5,361 bases of DNA. Origin: Sulfurimonas sp. (GTDB lineage: Bacteria > Campylobacterota > Campylobacteria > Campylobacterales > Sulfurimonadaceae). Below, in pieces: positions 1 to 5,361 of the stretch. The number at the start of each line of letters is the position of its first letter. The first letter of the stretch is position 1. Location: NCBI GenBank assembly GCA_021157485.1, contig JAGGWO010000140.1:1-5361 (forward strand), read 5' to 3'. The notes beneath the pieces are model-generated. The model ran no database searches, was not told where the DNA came from, and worked only from the letters and a program-made list of their open reading frames with translations. Made by a program: the position numbers and the translations under genes.

Positions 1-14
1 ATATAAAACAAAAA

Positions 15-90
15 TGGTGGGCATTACAAGACTCGAACTTGTGACATCTACCTTGTAAGGGTAGCGCTCTACCAACTGAGCTAAACGCCC
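15..90 (-). tRNA. tRNA-Val (anticodon UAC)
   Basis: Read on the minus strand this 76-base segment folds as a complete tRNA. The 7-bp acceptor stem pairs GGGCGTT with AATGCCC (one G-U), the D arm carries AGTTGGTA, the anticodon stem CTACC/GGTAG encloses loop CTTACAA, and the T arm is ACAAG-TTCGAGT-CTTGT. The discriminator is A and the CCA end is encoded at 15-17. The anticodon TAC lies at 55-57, so the tRNA decodes valine GUN codons. It is the last of three tRNAs in the direction of transcription and is 126 bases from tRNA-Asp. The bases after CCA (14 down to 1) are T-rich on the transcribed strand, which could help termination, but the window ends there. Confidence 0.97.
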
Positions 91-107
91 AAATTGTCTC
101 TTTTGAG

Positions 108-113
108 TTTATA
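108..113 (-). promoter_or_regulatory. Possible -10 box for tRNA-Val
   Basis: The minus strand reads TATAAA here, which would place a start site near 101, about ten bases upstream of the mature tRNA-Val 5' end at 90. There is no acceptable -35 at 16-18 bp; a TTGACG lies only four bases upstream, too close to act as its partner. The call rests on one hexamer. It is worth listing because a terminator-like hairpin lies between tRNA-Asp and this point, so tRNA-Val may need its own promoter. Confidence 0.22.
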
Positions 114-126
114 CTGCGTCAATCGT

Positions 127-156
127 TCATTCGGATACTTGGCGTATACCTCATTC
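127..156. repeat. Near-palindrome flanked by direct hexamers in the inter-tRNA gap
   Basis: On the plus strand an imperfect inverted repeat, GGATAC (133-138) and GTATACC (144-150) with one bulged base and a five-base loop TTGGC, is bounded on both sides without a gap by the same hexamer TCATTC (127-132 and 151-156). The surrounding stretch 115-170 looks richer in G+C than the other spacers here and has no open reading frame. The function is unknown. It could be an RNA processing structure in the tRNA transcript, one copy of a dispersed repeat, or a protein binding site. The arrangement is directly visible; that it is a functional unit is inference. Confidence 0.4.
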
Positions 157-175
157 ACTCTTTCCTTGCCTAAAC

Positions 176-208
176 AAAAAATAGATTAATTTGAAAAAAT
201 TCAATCTA
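176..208 (-). terminator. Weak Rho-independent-like terminator after tRNA-Asp
   Basis: On the minus strand, nine bases after the tRNA-Asp CCA end, TAGATT (208-203) can pair with AATCTA (187-182), with an alternative inner pairing TTGAA/TTCAA, and is followed at once by six T residues (181-176). Position and T-run fit an intrinsic terminator. The stem is almost all A-T and therefore weak, so partial read-through into tRNA-Val is likely. It could also be just an AT-rich spacer. Confidence 0.38.
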
Positions 209-216
209 AAAAACAA

Positions 217-293
217 TGGCGCGGTGGACGAGATTCGAACTCGCGACCCTCTGCGTGACAGGCAGATATTCTAACCAGCTGAACTACCACCGC
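217..293 (-). tRNA. tRNA-Asp (anticodon GUC)
   Basis: Read on the minus strand this is a 77-base tRNA. The acceptor stem GCGGTGG/CCACCGC is perfect, the discriminator is G (an aspartate identity element in bacteria), and CCA is encoded at 217-219. The anticodon stem TCTGC/GCAGA encloses loop CTGTCAC with anticodon GTC at 257-259, and the T arm is GCGAG-TTCGAAT-CTCGT. Only 23 AT-rich bases (294-316) separate it from tRNA-Lys upstream, with no promoter or terminator between them, so the two are almost certainly on one transcript from the promoter at 421-449. Confidence 0.97.
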
Positions 294-316
294 ATAATGT
301 TTTTTAGTTTAAAAAA

Positions 317-392
317 TGGTGTCCTGTGATGGATTCGAACCATCGGCCACATCATTAAAAGTGACGTGCTCTACCAGCTGAGCTAACAAGAC
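317..392 (-). tRNA. tRNA-Lys (anticodon UUU)
   Basis: Read on the minus strand this 76-base tRNA has acceptor stem GTCTTGT/ACAGGAC (one G-U), discriminator A, and encoded CCA at 317-319. The D arm carries AGCTGGTA, the anticodon stem CGTCA/TGATG (one G-U) encloses loop CTTTTAA with anticodon TTT at 357-359, and the T arm is GATGG-TTCGAAT-CCATC. It is the promoter-proximal gene of the cluster. A short leader of about 20-25 bases, mostly one hairpin, should precede it and be removed by RNase P. Confidence 0.97.
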
Positions 393-397
393 ATTTG

Positions 398-415
398 CCT
401 CTTATTGTTAAGAGG
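398..415 (-). other. 5' leader hairpin of the tRNA transcript
   Basis: The sequence is a perfect 7-bp inverted repeat: CCTCTTA (398-404) and TAAGAGG (409-415) around a four-base loop. On the minus strand it lies between the tRNA promoter and tRNA-Lys. With the -10 box ending at 421, transcription should start at about 414-417, so this hairpin would form the extreme 5' end of the precursor RNA, ending five bases before the mature tRNA. It may shape RNase P processing or protect the precursor's 5' end. The pairing is visible; the role is inference. Confidence 0.5.
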
Positions 416-420
416 TCGAA

Positions 421-449
421 ATTATAGACAAATAGACTTTATATGTCAA
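421..449 (-). promoter_or_regulatory. Perfect-consensus sigma-70 promoter of the tRNA cluster
   Basis: On the minus strand TTGACA (449-444) and TATAAT (426-421) are separated by exactly 17 bp. Both hexamers match the housekeeping consensus at every position, as expected for a strong stable-RNA promoter. The expected start is about 414-417, and the first mature product is tRNA-Lys, starting at 392. The -35 box lies 17 bases downstream of the cinA stop codon on the same strand, so cinA transcripts could also read through, but the tRNAs clearly have their own signal. Confidence 0.9.
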
Positions 450-466
450 GATATTTTCTCACAAAT

Positions 467-1555
467 TTAGAAAAACATCTCTTTATCTATAAGAAGAAGC
501 ATTTTTATAGCATATAGTACACTTTGATGCTGTACATAGTTCCTATCGCCACTAAAATGAAGACGCTCTTCTTTGTTAAAATCTTTACTTCTAACGCCAA
601 TATATACAGTTCCTACTGGTTTATCTTGAGTTCCACCTGTATCACCTGCTATACCACTGATTGAAAGAGAGTAGTCAGAACCACTAACACTGAGTGCACC
701 TTCACTCATCTCCCGTACAACTTCAAAACTAACAGCACCATTCTCTTGTAAAGCCTTATGATCAACAGCGAGCCAGTTCTCTTTTAGTGCGTTTGAGTAT
801 GTAACTAGTGAACCGTCAAGTATTTTTGATGCTCCATTGTTTTTAGTGAAGTAGTAACTAAGAAGTCCCCCACTACAACTCTCAGCAAAACTGATTTTTT
901 TGTGAGCCTTTGATAGAGTCTCTATTATATGTTGCATAATATCTGATGCTGCTATAAGTTGATTTGGAAGCAACTGCTTAGCTGAGTGTATAAAGTTGGA
1001 TATCTCACCATATTTATTACTAGATATGTTAACTTGTATCCACCCCTCTACCTCTTGAACTACATTTATCGAGACTTCATTTGTTTGAGCTATTGGAGAG
1101 AGTATTGCAATGATAGTCTCACGTGATTCTTCAAATACATGTATGGTGGCTTTTGAATTTTGATTTTCTAGTAAAATTTCAGGCATCTCTTGAGCTTCAT
1201 CAATCTGCAAAACATTAGTAATAGAATTTTTATACTCTAAAAGGTAACTTCTATCTGTAAAAACTGTACATTTTTGTGGTAAAAGCATTCCATCTTGAAG
1301 TATTTGATTATCACTTGTGGCTGTGCATATAAGTTTACCAATAGTTGAAAAGTTCTGTTTTGTAGTTATTACTATAATATTATCGTAAGAGTTCAGCTCC
1401 TCTTCTAGATATAAAAACATAGAGTTATCACCCTCTTTAAGATAGGTAACAGAGTCAATAAAGTCAGTTTTTTGTTCTATTTTTCTAAGTACATAATCTC
1501 TTAAAGATGAGTTATATACAAATTTGTTACCAATGAAGATAAGATGCAGTTTCAT
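467..1555 (-). CDS. cinA: CinA-family protein with PncC-type amidohydrolase C-terminus and degenerate N-terminus
   Basis: The encoded protein has 362 residues. The C-terminal ~145 residues match the CinA C-terminal (PncC) domain, which in characterised members deamidates nicotinamide mononucleotide in pyridine-nucleotide salvage: ESCSGG at 225-230, TYSN at 252-255, SGIAGDTGG at 300-308, KPVG at 312-315 and FSGDR at 334-338. Residues ~1-115 occupy the place of the MoaB-like CinA N-terminal domain, and ~135-215 resemble the linking middle domain. The N-terminal part lacks the usual GDE(L/I)L and GGLGPT-type signatures, showing GNKFVYN and an ITTKQNFS stretch instead, so nucleotide hydrolysis by that half is doubtful. 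The start chosen (ATG 1555-1553) gives the family-like beginning MKLHLIFIG and has an upstream AGGG, though 11 bases away. An ATG six codons earlier (1573) is the alternative, but it has no ribosome binding site. The gene diverges from ileS and ends just upstream of the tRNA promoter. A role in competence is not implied. Confidence 0.85.
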   Translation of the reverse strand: MKLHLIFIGNKFVYNSSLRDYVLRKIEQKTDFIDSVTYLKEGDNSMFLYLEEELNSYDNIIVITTKQNFSTIGKLICTATSDNQILQDGMLLPQKCTVFTDRSYLLEYKNSITNVLQIDEAQEMPEILLENQNSKATIHVFEESRETIIAILSPIAQTNEVSINVVQEVEGWIQVNISSNKYGEISNFIHSAKQLLPNQLIAASDIMQHIIETLSKAHKKISFAESCSGGLLSYYFTKNNGASKILDGSLVTYSNALKENWLAVDHKALQENGAVSFEVVREMSEGALSVSGSDYSLSISGIAGDTGGTQDKPVGTVYIGVRSKDFNKEERLHFSGDRNYVQHQSVLYAIKMLLLIDKEMFF

Positions 1556-1593
1556 AGTATATATAGCCCTCATGAACGAATTTATTTTCGCTT

Positions 1594-1602
1594 ATTATAT
1601 CA
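1594..1602 (-). promoter_or_regulatory. Extended -10 promoter of cinA
   Basis: The minus strand reads TGATATAAT: a perfect -10 hexamer (1599-1594) with the TGn extension (1602-1600). No good -35 is present at 16-18 bp, which is normal for extended -10 promoters and for the main sigma factor of Campylobacter and Helicobacter relatives. The start would fall near 1587, giving a leader of about 32 bases to the preferred start codon at 1555. Confidence 0.6.
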
Positions 1603-1642
1603 CTATATACTTATTAAAAGAAGTTTTTAAATGATAAAGAGA

Positions 1643-1648
1643 TATAAT
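1643..1648 (+). promoter_or_regulatory. -10 box of the ileS operon promoter
   Basis: A perfect TATAAT with no clear -35 (the region upstream is AT-rich). The predicted start near 1655 gives a leader of about 27 bases before the ileS start at 1682. That is too short for a T-box or other riboswitch. The site lies inside the frame-extended upstream part of the ileS reading frame, which argues that the ATG at 1631 is not the real start. Confidence 0.6.
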
Positions 1649-1671
1649 CCAAAACTTTTTATACAATATGT

Positions 1672-1676
1672 AGAGG
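1672..1676 (+). promoter_or_regulatory. Ribosome binding site deciding the ileS start
   Basis: AGAGG sits five bases upstream of the ATG at 1682, a good Shine-Dalgarno match at usual spacing. The in-frame ATG at 1631 has no such motif. This settles the start at 1682. Confidence 0.8.
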
Positions 1677-1681
1677 CAAAA

Positions 1682-4444
1682 ATGGATTACAAAGACACAC
1701 TACTTTTACCAACAACTTCTTTCGCAATGCGCGGAAACTTAATAAACAATGAACCTAAACGCTATGCGCAATGGGATAAAACAAAAGTTTATGAGAAAAT
1801 GAAAGCTAATCGTAAAGATGCTCCTAGCTTTACACTTCATGATGGACCTCCATATGCAAATGGTCACATTCATATCGGTCACGCACTAAACAAAGTTTTA
1901 AAAGATATTATCGTTAAACATAACTATTTTGATGGTAAATCTGTGCGTTTCACTCCAGGTTGGGATTGTCATGGTCTTCCAATCGAGCAACAAGTTGAGA
2001 AAAAACTTGGTGGAAAAAAGAAAAAAGAGCTTTTAGAAGTTGCAAAAATAAGAGAGCTTTGTCGTGCTCACGCTGCTAAATTTGTAGATATCCAAAAAGA
2101 AGAGTTCAAAACTCTTGGTATTTTAGCTGACTGGGAAAATCCTTATGTCACTATGGATTATAAATTTGAGGCAAATATCTACCGTACACTCTGTGGTGTT
2201 GCTAAAAAAGGTCTTTTGATTGAACGTTCTAAACCTGTTTACTGGTCATGGGCTGAAAGAACTGCGTTAGCTGAAGCTGAAGTTGAGTATGAAGACAAAG
2301 AGTCTCACTCAATCTATGTTGCGTTTGAGTTAAGCGCTGAAGCAAAAGCTGCAGCTGACTTAGCTGGTAAAAAAGCTGCTTTAGTTATCTGGACAACGAC
2401 ACCTTGGACTCTTCCTGCAAACAGTGGTATCTCTCTTCACCCTGAGGAAAAATATGTTCTTACGACTGATGGTTATATTGTAGCAAAAGCTCTTTTTGAG
2501 TCTCTGTTAGAATCAGGTATCGTAAAAGGCGAGATTGCACAAGAAGTAAACACTAAAGCACTTGAAAATCAAGTTGCAATCAATCCACTTAATGGCAGAA
2601 CTTCAAAAGTTGTTTTAGGTGACCACGTTCTTATGGATAGTGGTACAGGTGGTGTTCACACAGCTCCTGGGCATGGTGAAGATGATTACCGTGTTGGGCT
2701 AAAGTATGACCTAGAAGTCATTATGCCTGTTGATGAGACTGGATGTTTTGATGAGACTGTAGTTAAAGATAAACTTCTTCCTAATCCTGAGGAATTTGTA
2801 GGTAAACTAATCTTTAAATGTAATGACAGAATCTTAGAACTTTTAGGTGATGCTCTACTTCAAGAATCTAAGTTCATTCACTCATATCCACACTGTTGGA
2901 GAAGTCATACTCCACTTATCTTTAGAGCAACTAGACAGTGGTTTATCTCTGTAGATGAAAAACCCCAAGGTGAAGATAAAACTCTTAGAAATATCGCTTT
3001 AGATGAGATAGAAAAAACTCTTTTTGTGCCAGAAACTGGAAGAAATCGACTTAAATCAATGGTTGAGAATCGTCCAGACTGGTGTATCTCACGTCAACGT
3101 GACTGGGGTGTTCCTATTGCGTTTTTCAGAGTAAAAGAGACAGGTGAAGTTATCTTTGATGAAAAAGTTCTAAACTATATTGCAATGATTTTTGAGATGC
3201 AAGGTAGTGATGCTTGGTACTCTATGCCCATAGAAAACCTTCTTTATCCAGGTGCTGGTTATAAAGCAGATGAAGTAGAAAAAGTAACTGACATCCTAGA
3301 CGTTTGGTTTGACTCTGGTTCAACTTGGAACTCTGTACTTAAATCTCGTAACTATGACGCTGGTAAATATCAAGCTGATCTATATGTAGAGGGAAGTGAC
3401 CAACATCGTGGTTGGTTCCAATCATCTCTATTTTTATCATGTGCTGTTGAGCATAAAGCACCATATAAAGGTGTTTTAACTCATGGATTTACAGTTGATG
3501 ACAAGGGCGAAAAGATGTCTAAGTCAAAAGGTAATGTTATCGCTCCAGAGAAAGTTATAAAAGAGTACGGAAGTGAGATACTGCGTTTATGGGTAGCTTC
3601 ATCTGATTATCAAGGTGACCTAAAAATTTCTCAAGGAATCTTAAAACAGATCTCTGAGAACTACCGTAAACTAAGAAATACTTTTAGAATTATGCTTGCA
3701 AATATTAATGATTTAGAGACTCTAACTCCTTATGAAGAGATGGGTGAGTTAGATAAGTGGATTTTAGATGTTTCTGCAAATGTGCTTGGTGATGTTCATA
3801 AATCATTTAGTGAATACAACTTTGTTAATGGTATGAGTACACTTAACAACTTCATTGCGAACGAATTAAGTGGTATGTATATCGATATGACTAAAGACTC
3901 ACTTTACTGTAATGCTAAAAATGATCCAAGAAGAATGGCATCTCAAAGTGCGATGGCTATCATTACAAAATCACTTCTTCTTCTAATGGCTCCAATTTTA
4001 ACTTATACAGCAGATGAGATTATTGAGCACGCTCCTGCGATTGTTAAAGGTGATGCAGAGTCTATTTTTGATTTAACTTACAGTGGAATCACTACTGGTG
4101 AATCAAACTTTAACGCAGAATATATGACTAAAGCACGTGAGGGCTTCGGTTCTGTTGTTGATGGACTTAAGAAAGAGAAAATCATCAAAAATACTTTAGA
4201 GTTAATTATCTCTACAGAGTCTACTATTGCACTAGCTCTTGATTCTGTAGATGCTGAAGATTGGTTTGTTGTATCTTCTGTGTCAAATTCAGTGCAAAAT
4301 GAAGCCTTAGGTTCATTTGAAGTTGATGGAGACAAGTTTGTTATTGCTAAGGCTCATGCACATAAATGTCCTAGATGTTGGAAGTACCAAGCCAGCGAAG
4401 AAGACTCTATATGTAGTAGATGCGAAAGCGTAGTAAATGCCTAA
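1682..4444 (+). CDS. ileS: Isoleucyl-tRNA synthetase (IleRS), class I
   Basis: This 920-residue cytoplasmic enzyme charges tRNA-Ile with isoleucine and hydrolyses mischarged valine. All family landmarks are present: ATP-binding HIGH at 64-67 in a DGPPYANG context, GWDCHGLPIE at 93-102, editing-domain (CP1) motifs TTTPWTLPAN at 238-247 and GTGGVHTAPGHGEDDY at 321-336, PDWCISRQR at 465-473, DVWFDSGST at 540-548, GSDQHRGW at 571-578, and KMSKS at 611-615. The C-terminus carries a zinc finger of four cysteines (896, 899, 911, 914), as in bacterial IleRS of the E. coli type. Length is a little under E. coli IleRS. The start at 1682 gives MDYKDTLLLP, matching the family N-terminus; the frame runs open 17 codons further upstream to an ATG at 1631, but that stretch is not family-like and holds the promoter. 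It is the first gene of an operon-like run, and its last eight bases overlap the next reading frame. Confidence 0.98.
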   Translation: MDYKDTLLLPTTSFAMRGNLINNEPKRYAQWDKTKVYEKMKANRKDAPSFTLHDGPPYANGHIHIGHALNKVLKDIIVKHNYFDGKSVRFTPGWDCHGLPIEQQVEKKLGGKKKKELLEVAKIRELCRAHAAKFVDIQKEEFKTLGILADWENPYVTMDYKFEANIYRTLCGVAKKGLLIERSKPVYWSWAERTALAEAEVEYEDKESHSIYVAFELSAEAKAAADLAGKKAALVIWTTTPWTLPANSGISLHPEEKYVLTTDGYIVAKALFESLLESGIVKGEIAQEVNTKALENQVAINPLNGRTSKVVLGDHVLMDSGTGGVHTAPGHGEDDYRVGLKYDLEVIMPVDETGCFDETVVKDKLLPNPEEFVGKLIFKCNDRILELLGDALLQESKFIHSYPHCWRSHTPLIFRATRQWFISVDEKPQGEDKTLRNIALDEIEKTLFVPETGRNRLKSMVENRPDWCISRQRDWGVPIAFFRVKETGEVIFDEKVLNYIAMIFEMQGSDAWYSMPIENLLYPGAGYKADEVEKVTDILDVWFDSGSTWNSVLKSRNYDAGKYQADLYVEGSDQHRGWFQSSLFLSCAVEHKAPYKGVLTHGFTVDDKGEKMSKSKGNVIAPEKVIKEYGSEILRLWVASSDYQGDLKISQGILKQISENYRKLRNTFRIMLANINDLETLTPYEEMGELDKWILDVSANVLGDVHKSFSEYNFVNGMSTLNNFIANELSGMYIDMTKDSLYCNAKNDPRRMASQSAMAIITKSLLLLMAPILTYTADEIIEHAPAIVKGDAESIFDLTYSGITTGESNFNAEYMTKAREGFGSVVDGLKKEKIIKNTLELIISTESTIALALDSVDAEDWFVVSSVSNSVQNEALGSFEVDGDKFVIAKAHAHKCPRCWKYQASEEDSICSRCESVVNA

Positions 4445-4544
4445 TTTCGCAGAGCCAGTTTCACTTACATTTATCGGAGTTAGTATAGCTCTTATATTTG
4501 TTGTGGTTGCTATTGGTATATTTGCAGTTAAAAAATTCAAATAA
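4437..4544 (+). CDS. Single-helix membrane microprotein of 35 residues, function unknown
   Basis: A complete small reading frame, ATG to TAA, sits exactly between ileS and gatA. It overlaps the end of ileS by eight bases in another frame and ends nine bases before gatA. The product starts MPNFAEP, then has an uninterrupted hydrophobic stretch at about residues 8-31, and ends KKFK. The positive C-terminus and the acidic N-terminal residue suggest one transmembrane helix with the C-terminus in the cytoplasm. There is no strong Shine-Dalgarno, so translation is probably coupled to termination of ileS. The gatA ribosome binding site overlaps its stop codon, so it in turn may couple to gatA. From memory, Campylobacter jejuni has a similarly tiny hydrophobic protein gene (Cj1060c) between ileS and gatA, which would support a real conserved gene; I could not verify this. 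No characterised family is recognised. Confidence 0.75.
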   Translation: MPNFAEPVSLTFIGVSIALIFVVVAIGIFAVKKFK

Positions 4545-4547
4545 GGA
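4543..4547 (+). promoter_or_regulatory. gatA ribosome binding site overlapping the microprotein stop
   Basis: AAGGA lies six bases before the GTG at 4554 and shares two bases with the TAA stop at 4542-4544. It fixes the GTG as the gatA start: no ATG or other well-placed codon follows until far inside conserved sequence. The overlap makes coupled re-initiation likely. Confidence 0.8.
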
Positions 4548-4553
4548 AACTCA

Positions 4554-5361
4554 GTGATTACATTAAAAGAAGCCCTAACATTATCAAAAGAAGAACTAGA
4601 TAAATTTAAAGAAGAATTAAAAACTAAAATAGAAGCTAGACCTGAATTAAATGCTTACATAGATGTAAACAATGTTGGTGATGGTGTTCCTATCGCTATT
4701 AAAGACAATATTCAAGTAAAAGATTGGGCTGTAACATCAGGCTCTAACATTTTACAAGGTTATATCGCTCCTTACAATGCAACTGTAATTAATAAACTGC
4801 GAGATGCAGGACTAAGTCCATTTGGTAGAGTAAATATGGATGAGTTTGCAATGGGTTCAACAACTGAGTCTAGCTTTTATGGTAAGACTCAAAATCCTCA
4901 TAATGCTGACTGCGTTCCTGGTGGTAGTTCTGGTGGTAGTGCCGCCGCTGTTGGTGCTGGTCTTGCAATCGCCGCTCTAGGAAGTGATACTGGTGGAAGT
5001 ATCCGTCAACCTGCTGCGTTTTGTGGAATAGTAGGAATGAAACCAACTTACGGTCGTGTATCTCGTTATGGTCTTGGTGCTTATGCATCATCATTAGACC
5101 AAATAGGACCAATGACTCAAAATGTTGAAGATGCCGCAATTTTGTATGATATTATCAGTGGTTCAGATGAAAAAGACTCTACAAACGCAAAGATGGATGA
5201 TAAAGTTACTCCTAATCTAAACACAGATAGAAAACTTACAATCGCTGTACTTCCTAAATATATAGAAAACGCAAGTCAAGATGTTAAAGATGCTTATGCT
5301 AAGGCTATAGATGCTTTAAAAGCCGCTGGACATACTATTATAGAAAAAGAGATGATGGATG
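4554..5361 (+). CDS. gatA: Glutamyl-tRNA(Gln)/aspartyl-tRNA(Asn) amidotransferase subunit A (partial, 3' end missing)
   Basis: GatA is the glutaminase subunit of the GatCAB complex. It releases ammonia from glutamine so that GatB can convert Glu-tRNA(Gln) to Gln-tRNA(Gln), and in many bacteria Asp-tRNA(Asn) to Asn-tRNA(Asn). The window holds the first 269 codons; the frame is open to the edge, and family members are roughly 450-490 residues. The amidase-signature triad is intact: Lys50 in PIAIKDN, cis-Ser125 in [10 protein letters not shown] and nucleophile Ser149 in [11 protein letters not shown], with the usual 99- and 24-residue spacings. NMDEFAMGS and [12 protein letters not shown] are further signatures. 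The N-terminus is about 29 residues shorter before the catalytic Lys than in S. aureus GatA, and its MITLKEAL-like start resembles Campylobacter GatA as I remember it. The start is GTG. gatA is third in the run after ileS and has no promoter of its own visible. Confidence 0.97.
   Translation, partial: MITLKEALTLSKEELDKFKEELKTKIEARPELNAYIDVNNVGDGVPIAIKDNIQVKDWAVTSGSNILQGYIAPYNATVINKLRDAGLSPFGRVNMDEFAMGSTTESSFYGKTQNPHNADCVPGGSSGGSAAAVGAGLAIAALGSDTGGSIRQPAAFCGIVGMKPTYGRVSRYGLGAYASSLDQIGPMTQNVEDAAILYDIISGSDEKDSTNAKMDDKVTPNLNTDRKLTIAVLPKYIENASQDVKDAYAKAIDALKAAGHTIIEKEMMD

Noticed and set aside
127..156. The TCATTC direct repeats as a target-site duplication of an insertion
   Set aside because: The enclosed segment is only 18 bases and could not be a mobile element. 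The repeats are kept as part of an unexplained element instead.
449..475. Terminator between cinA and the tRNA promoter
   Set aside because: A weak 5-bp AT stem (TTTCT/AGAAA on the minus strand) is present, but no T-run follows it and it leads directly into the -35 box, so a terminator call is not supported.
1649..1681. T-box or other riboswitch in front of ileS
   Set aside because: Aminoacyl-tRNA synthetase genes are often T-box controlled in Firmicutes, but the predicted leader here is only about 27 bases, with no room for the structure or a terminator.
2014..2020. In-frame A AAA AAG heptamer in ileS, the dnaX-type slippery sequence
   Set aside because: The bases do form the classic heptamer in the zero frame, but a -1 shift reaches a stop after about 18 codons and would give a useless ~130-residue fragment. 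I saw no supporting upstream Shine-Dalgarno-like or clear downstream stem. Lys-rich runs in an AT-rich genome produce this by chance.
4078..4335. 85-codon minus-strand open frame inside ileS
   Set aside because: It lies fully within the strongly conserved ileS coding sequence, has no ribosome binding site or family resemblance, and is a low-complexity shadow of the sense codons.
4313..4540. 75-codon minus-strand open frame across the ileS end and the microprotein gene
   Set aside because: It is antisense to two better-supported genes and has no recognisable domain. The plus-strand microprotein has far better start and stop placement.
4870..5139. 89-codon minus-strand open frame rich in His and Gln
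   Set aside because: The His/Gln-rich composition comes from reading the gatA amidase signature codons in antisense. GatA on the plus strand is certain.

Overview
The window is AT-rich chromosomal sequence from a bacterium that looks like a member of the Campylobacterota, probably a Sulfurimonas- or Sulfurovum-like marine or sediment organism. Three things point there: the order ileS, a tiny membrane-protein gene, gatA; a GatA that starts on a short form of the family N-terminus ([12 protein letters not shown], with GTG as start codon); and well-formed TATAAT -10 boxes that mostly lack a recognisable -35. The genus is inferred from remembered family features, not from a search.

The left part (1-450) is a tRNA cluster read on the minus strand in the order tRNA-Lys(UUU), tRNA-Asp(GUC), tRNA-Val(UAC). 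All three fold as complete cloverleaves with encoded CCA. A perfect-consensus sigma-70 promoter (TTGACA, 17 bp, TATAAT) drives the cluster, and the expected transcript starts with a small perfect hairpin. The 126-base gap between tRNA-Asp and tRNA-Val holds a weak terminator-like hairpin and an unexplained element, a near-palindrome flanked on both sides by the same hexamer.

The middle (467-1682) is a CinA-family gene on the minus strand with an intact NMN-deamidase-type (PncC) C-terminal domain and a strongly degenerate N-terminal domain. Its promoter is back to back with that of ileS; the two -10 boxes are 43 bp apart.

The right part (1682-5361) is a plus-strand operon-like run. It has a complete isoleucyl-tRNA synthetase gene (920 aa, all signature motifs and C-terminal zinc finger), a 35-codon single-helix membrane microprotein gene overlapping its end by 8 bases, and the first 269 codons of gatA, cut by the window edge. 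gatA encodes the amidase subunit of the tRNA-dependent amidotransferase. Apart from cinA and the microprotein, every gene here serves tRNA supply or charging. No mobile element, CRISPR array or defence system is visible. The least explained items are the microprotein, the degenerate CinA N-terminus and the inter-tRNA element.
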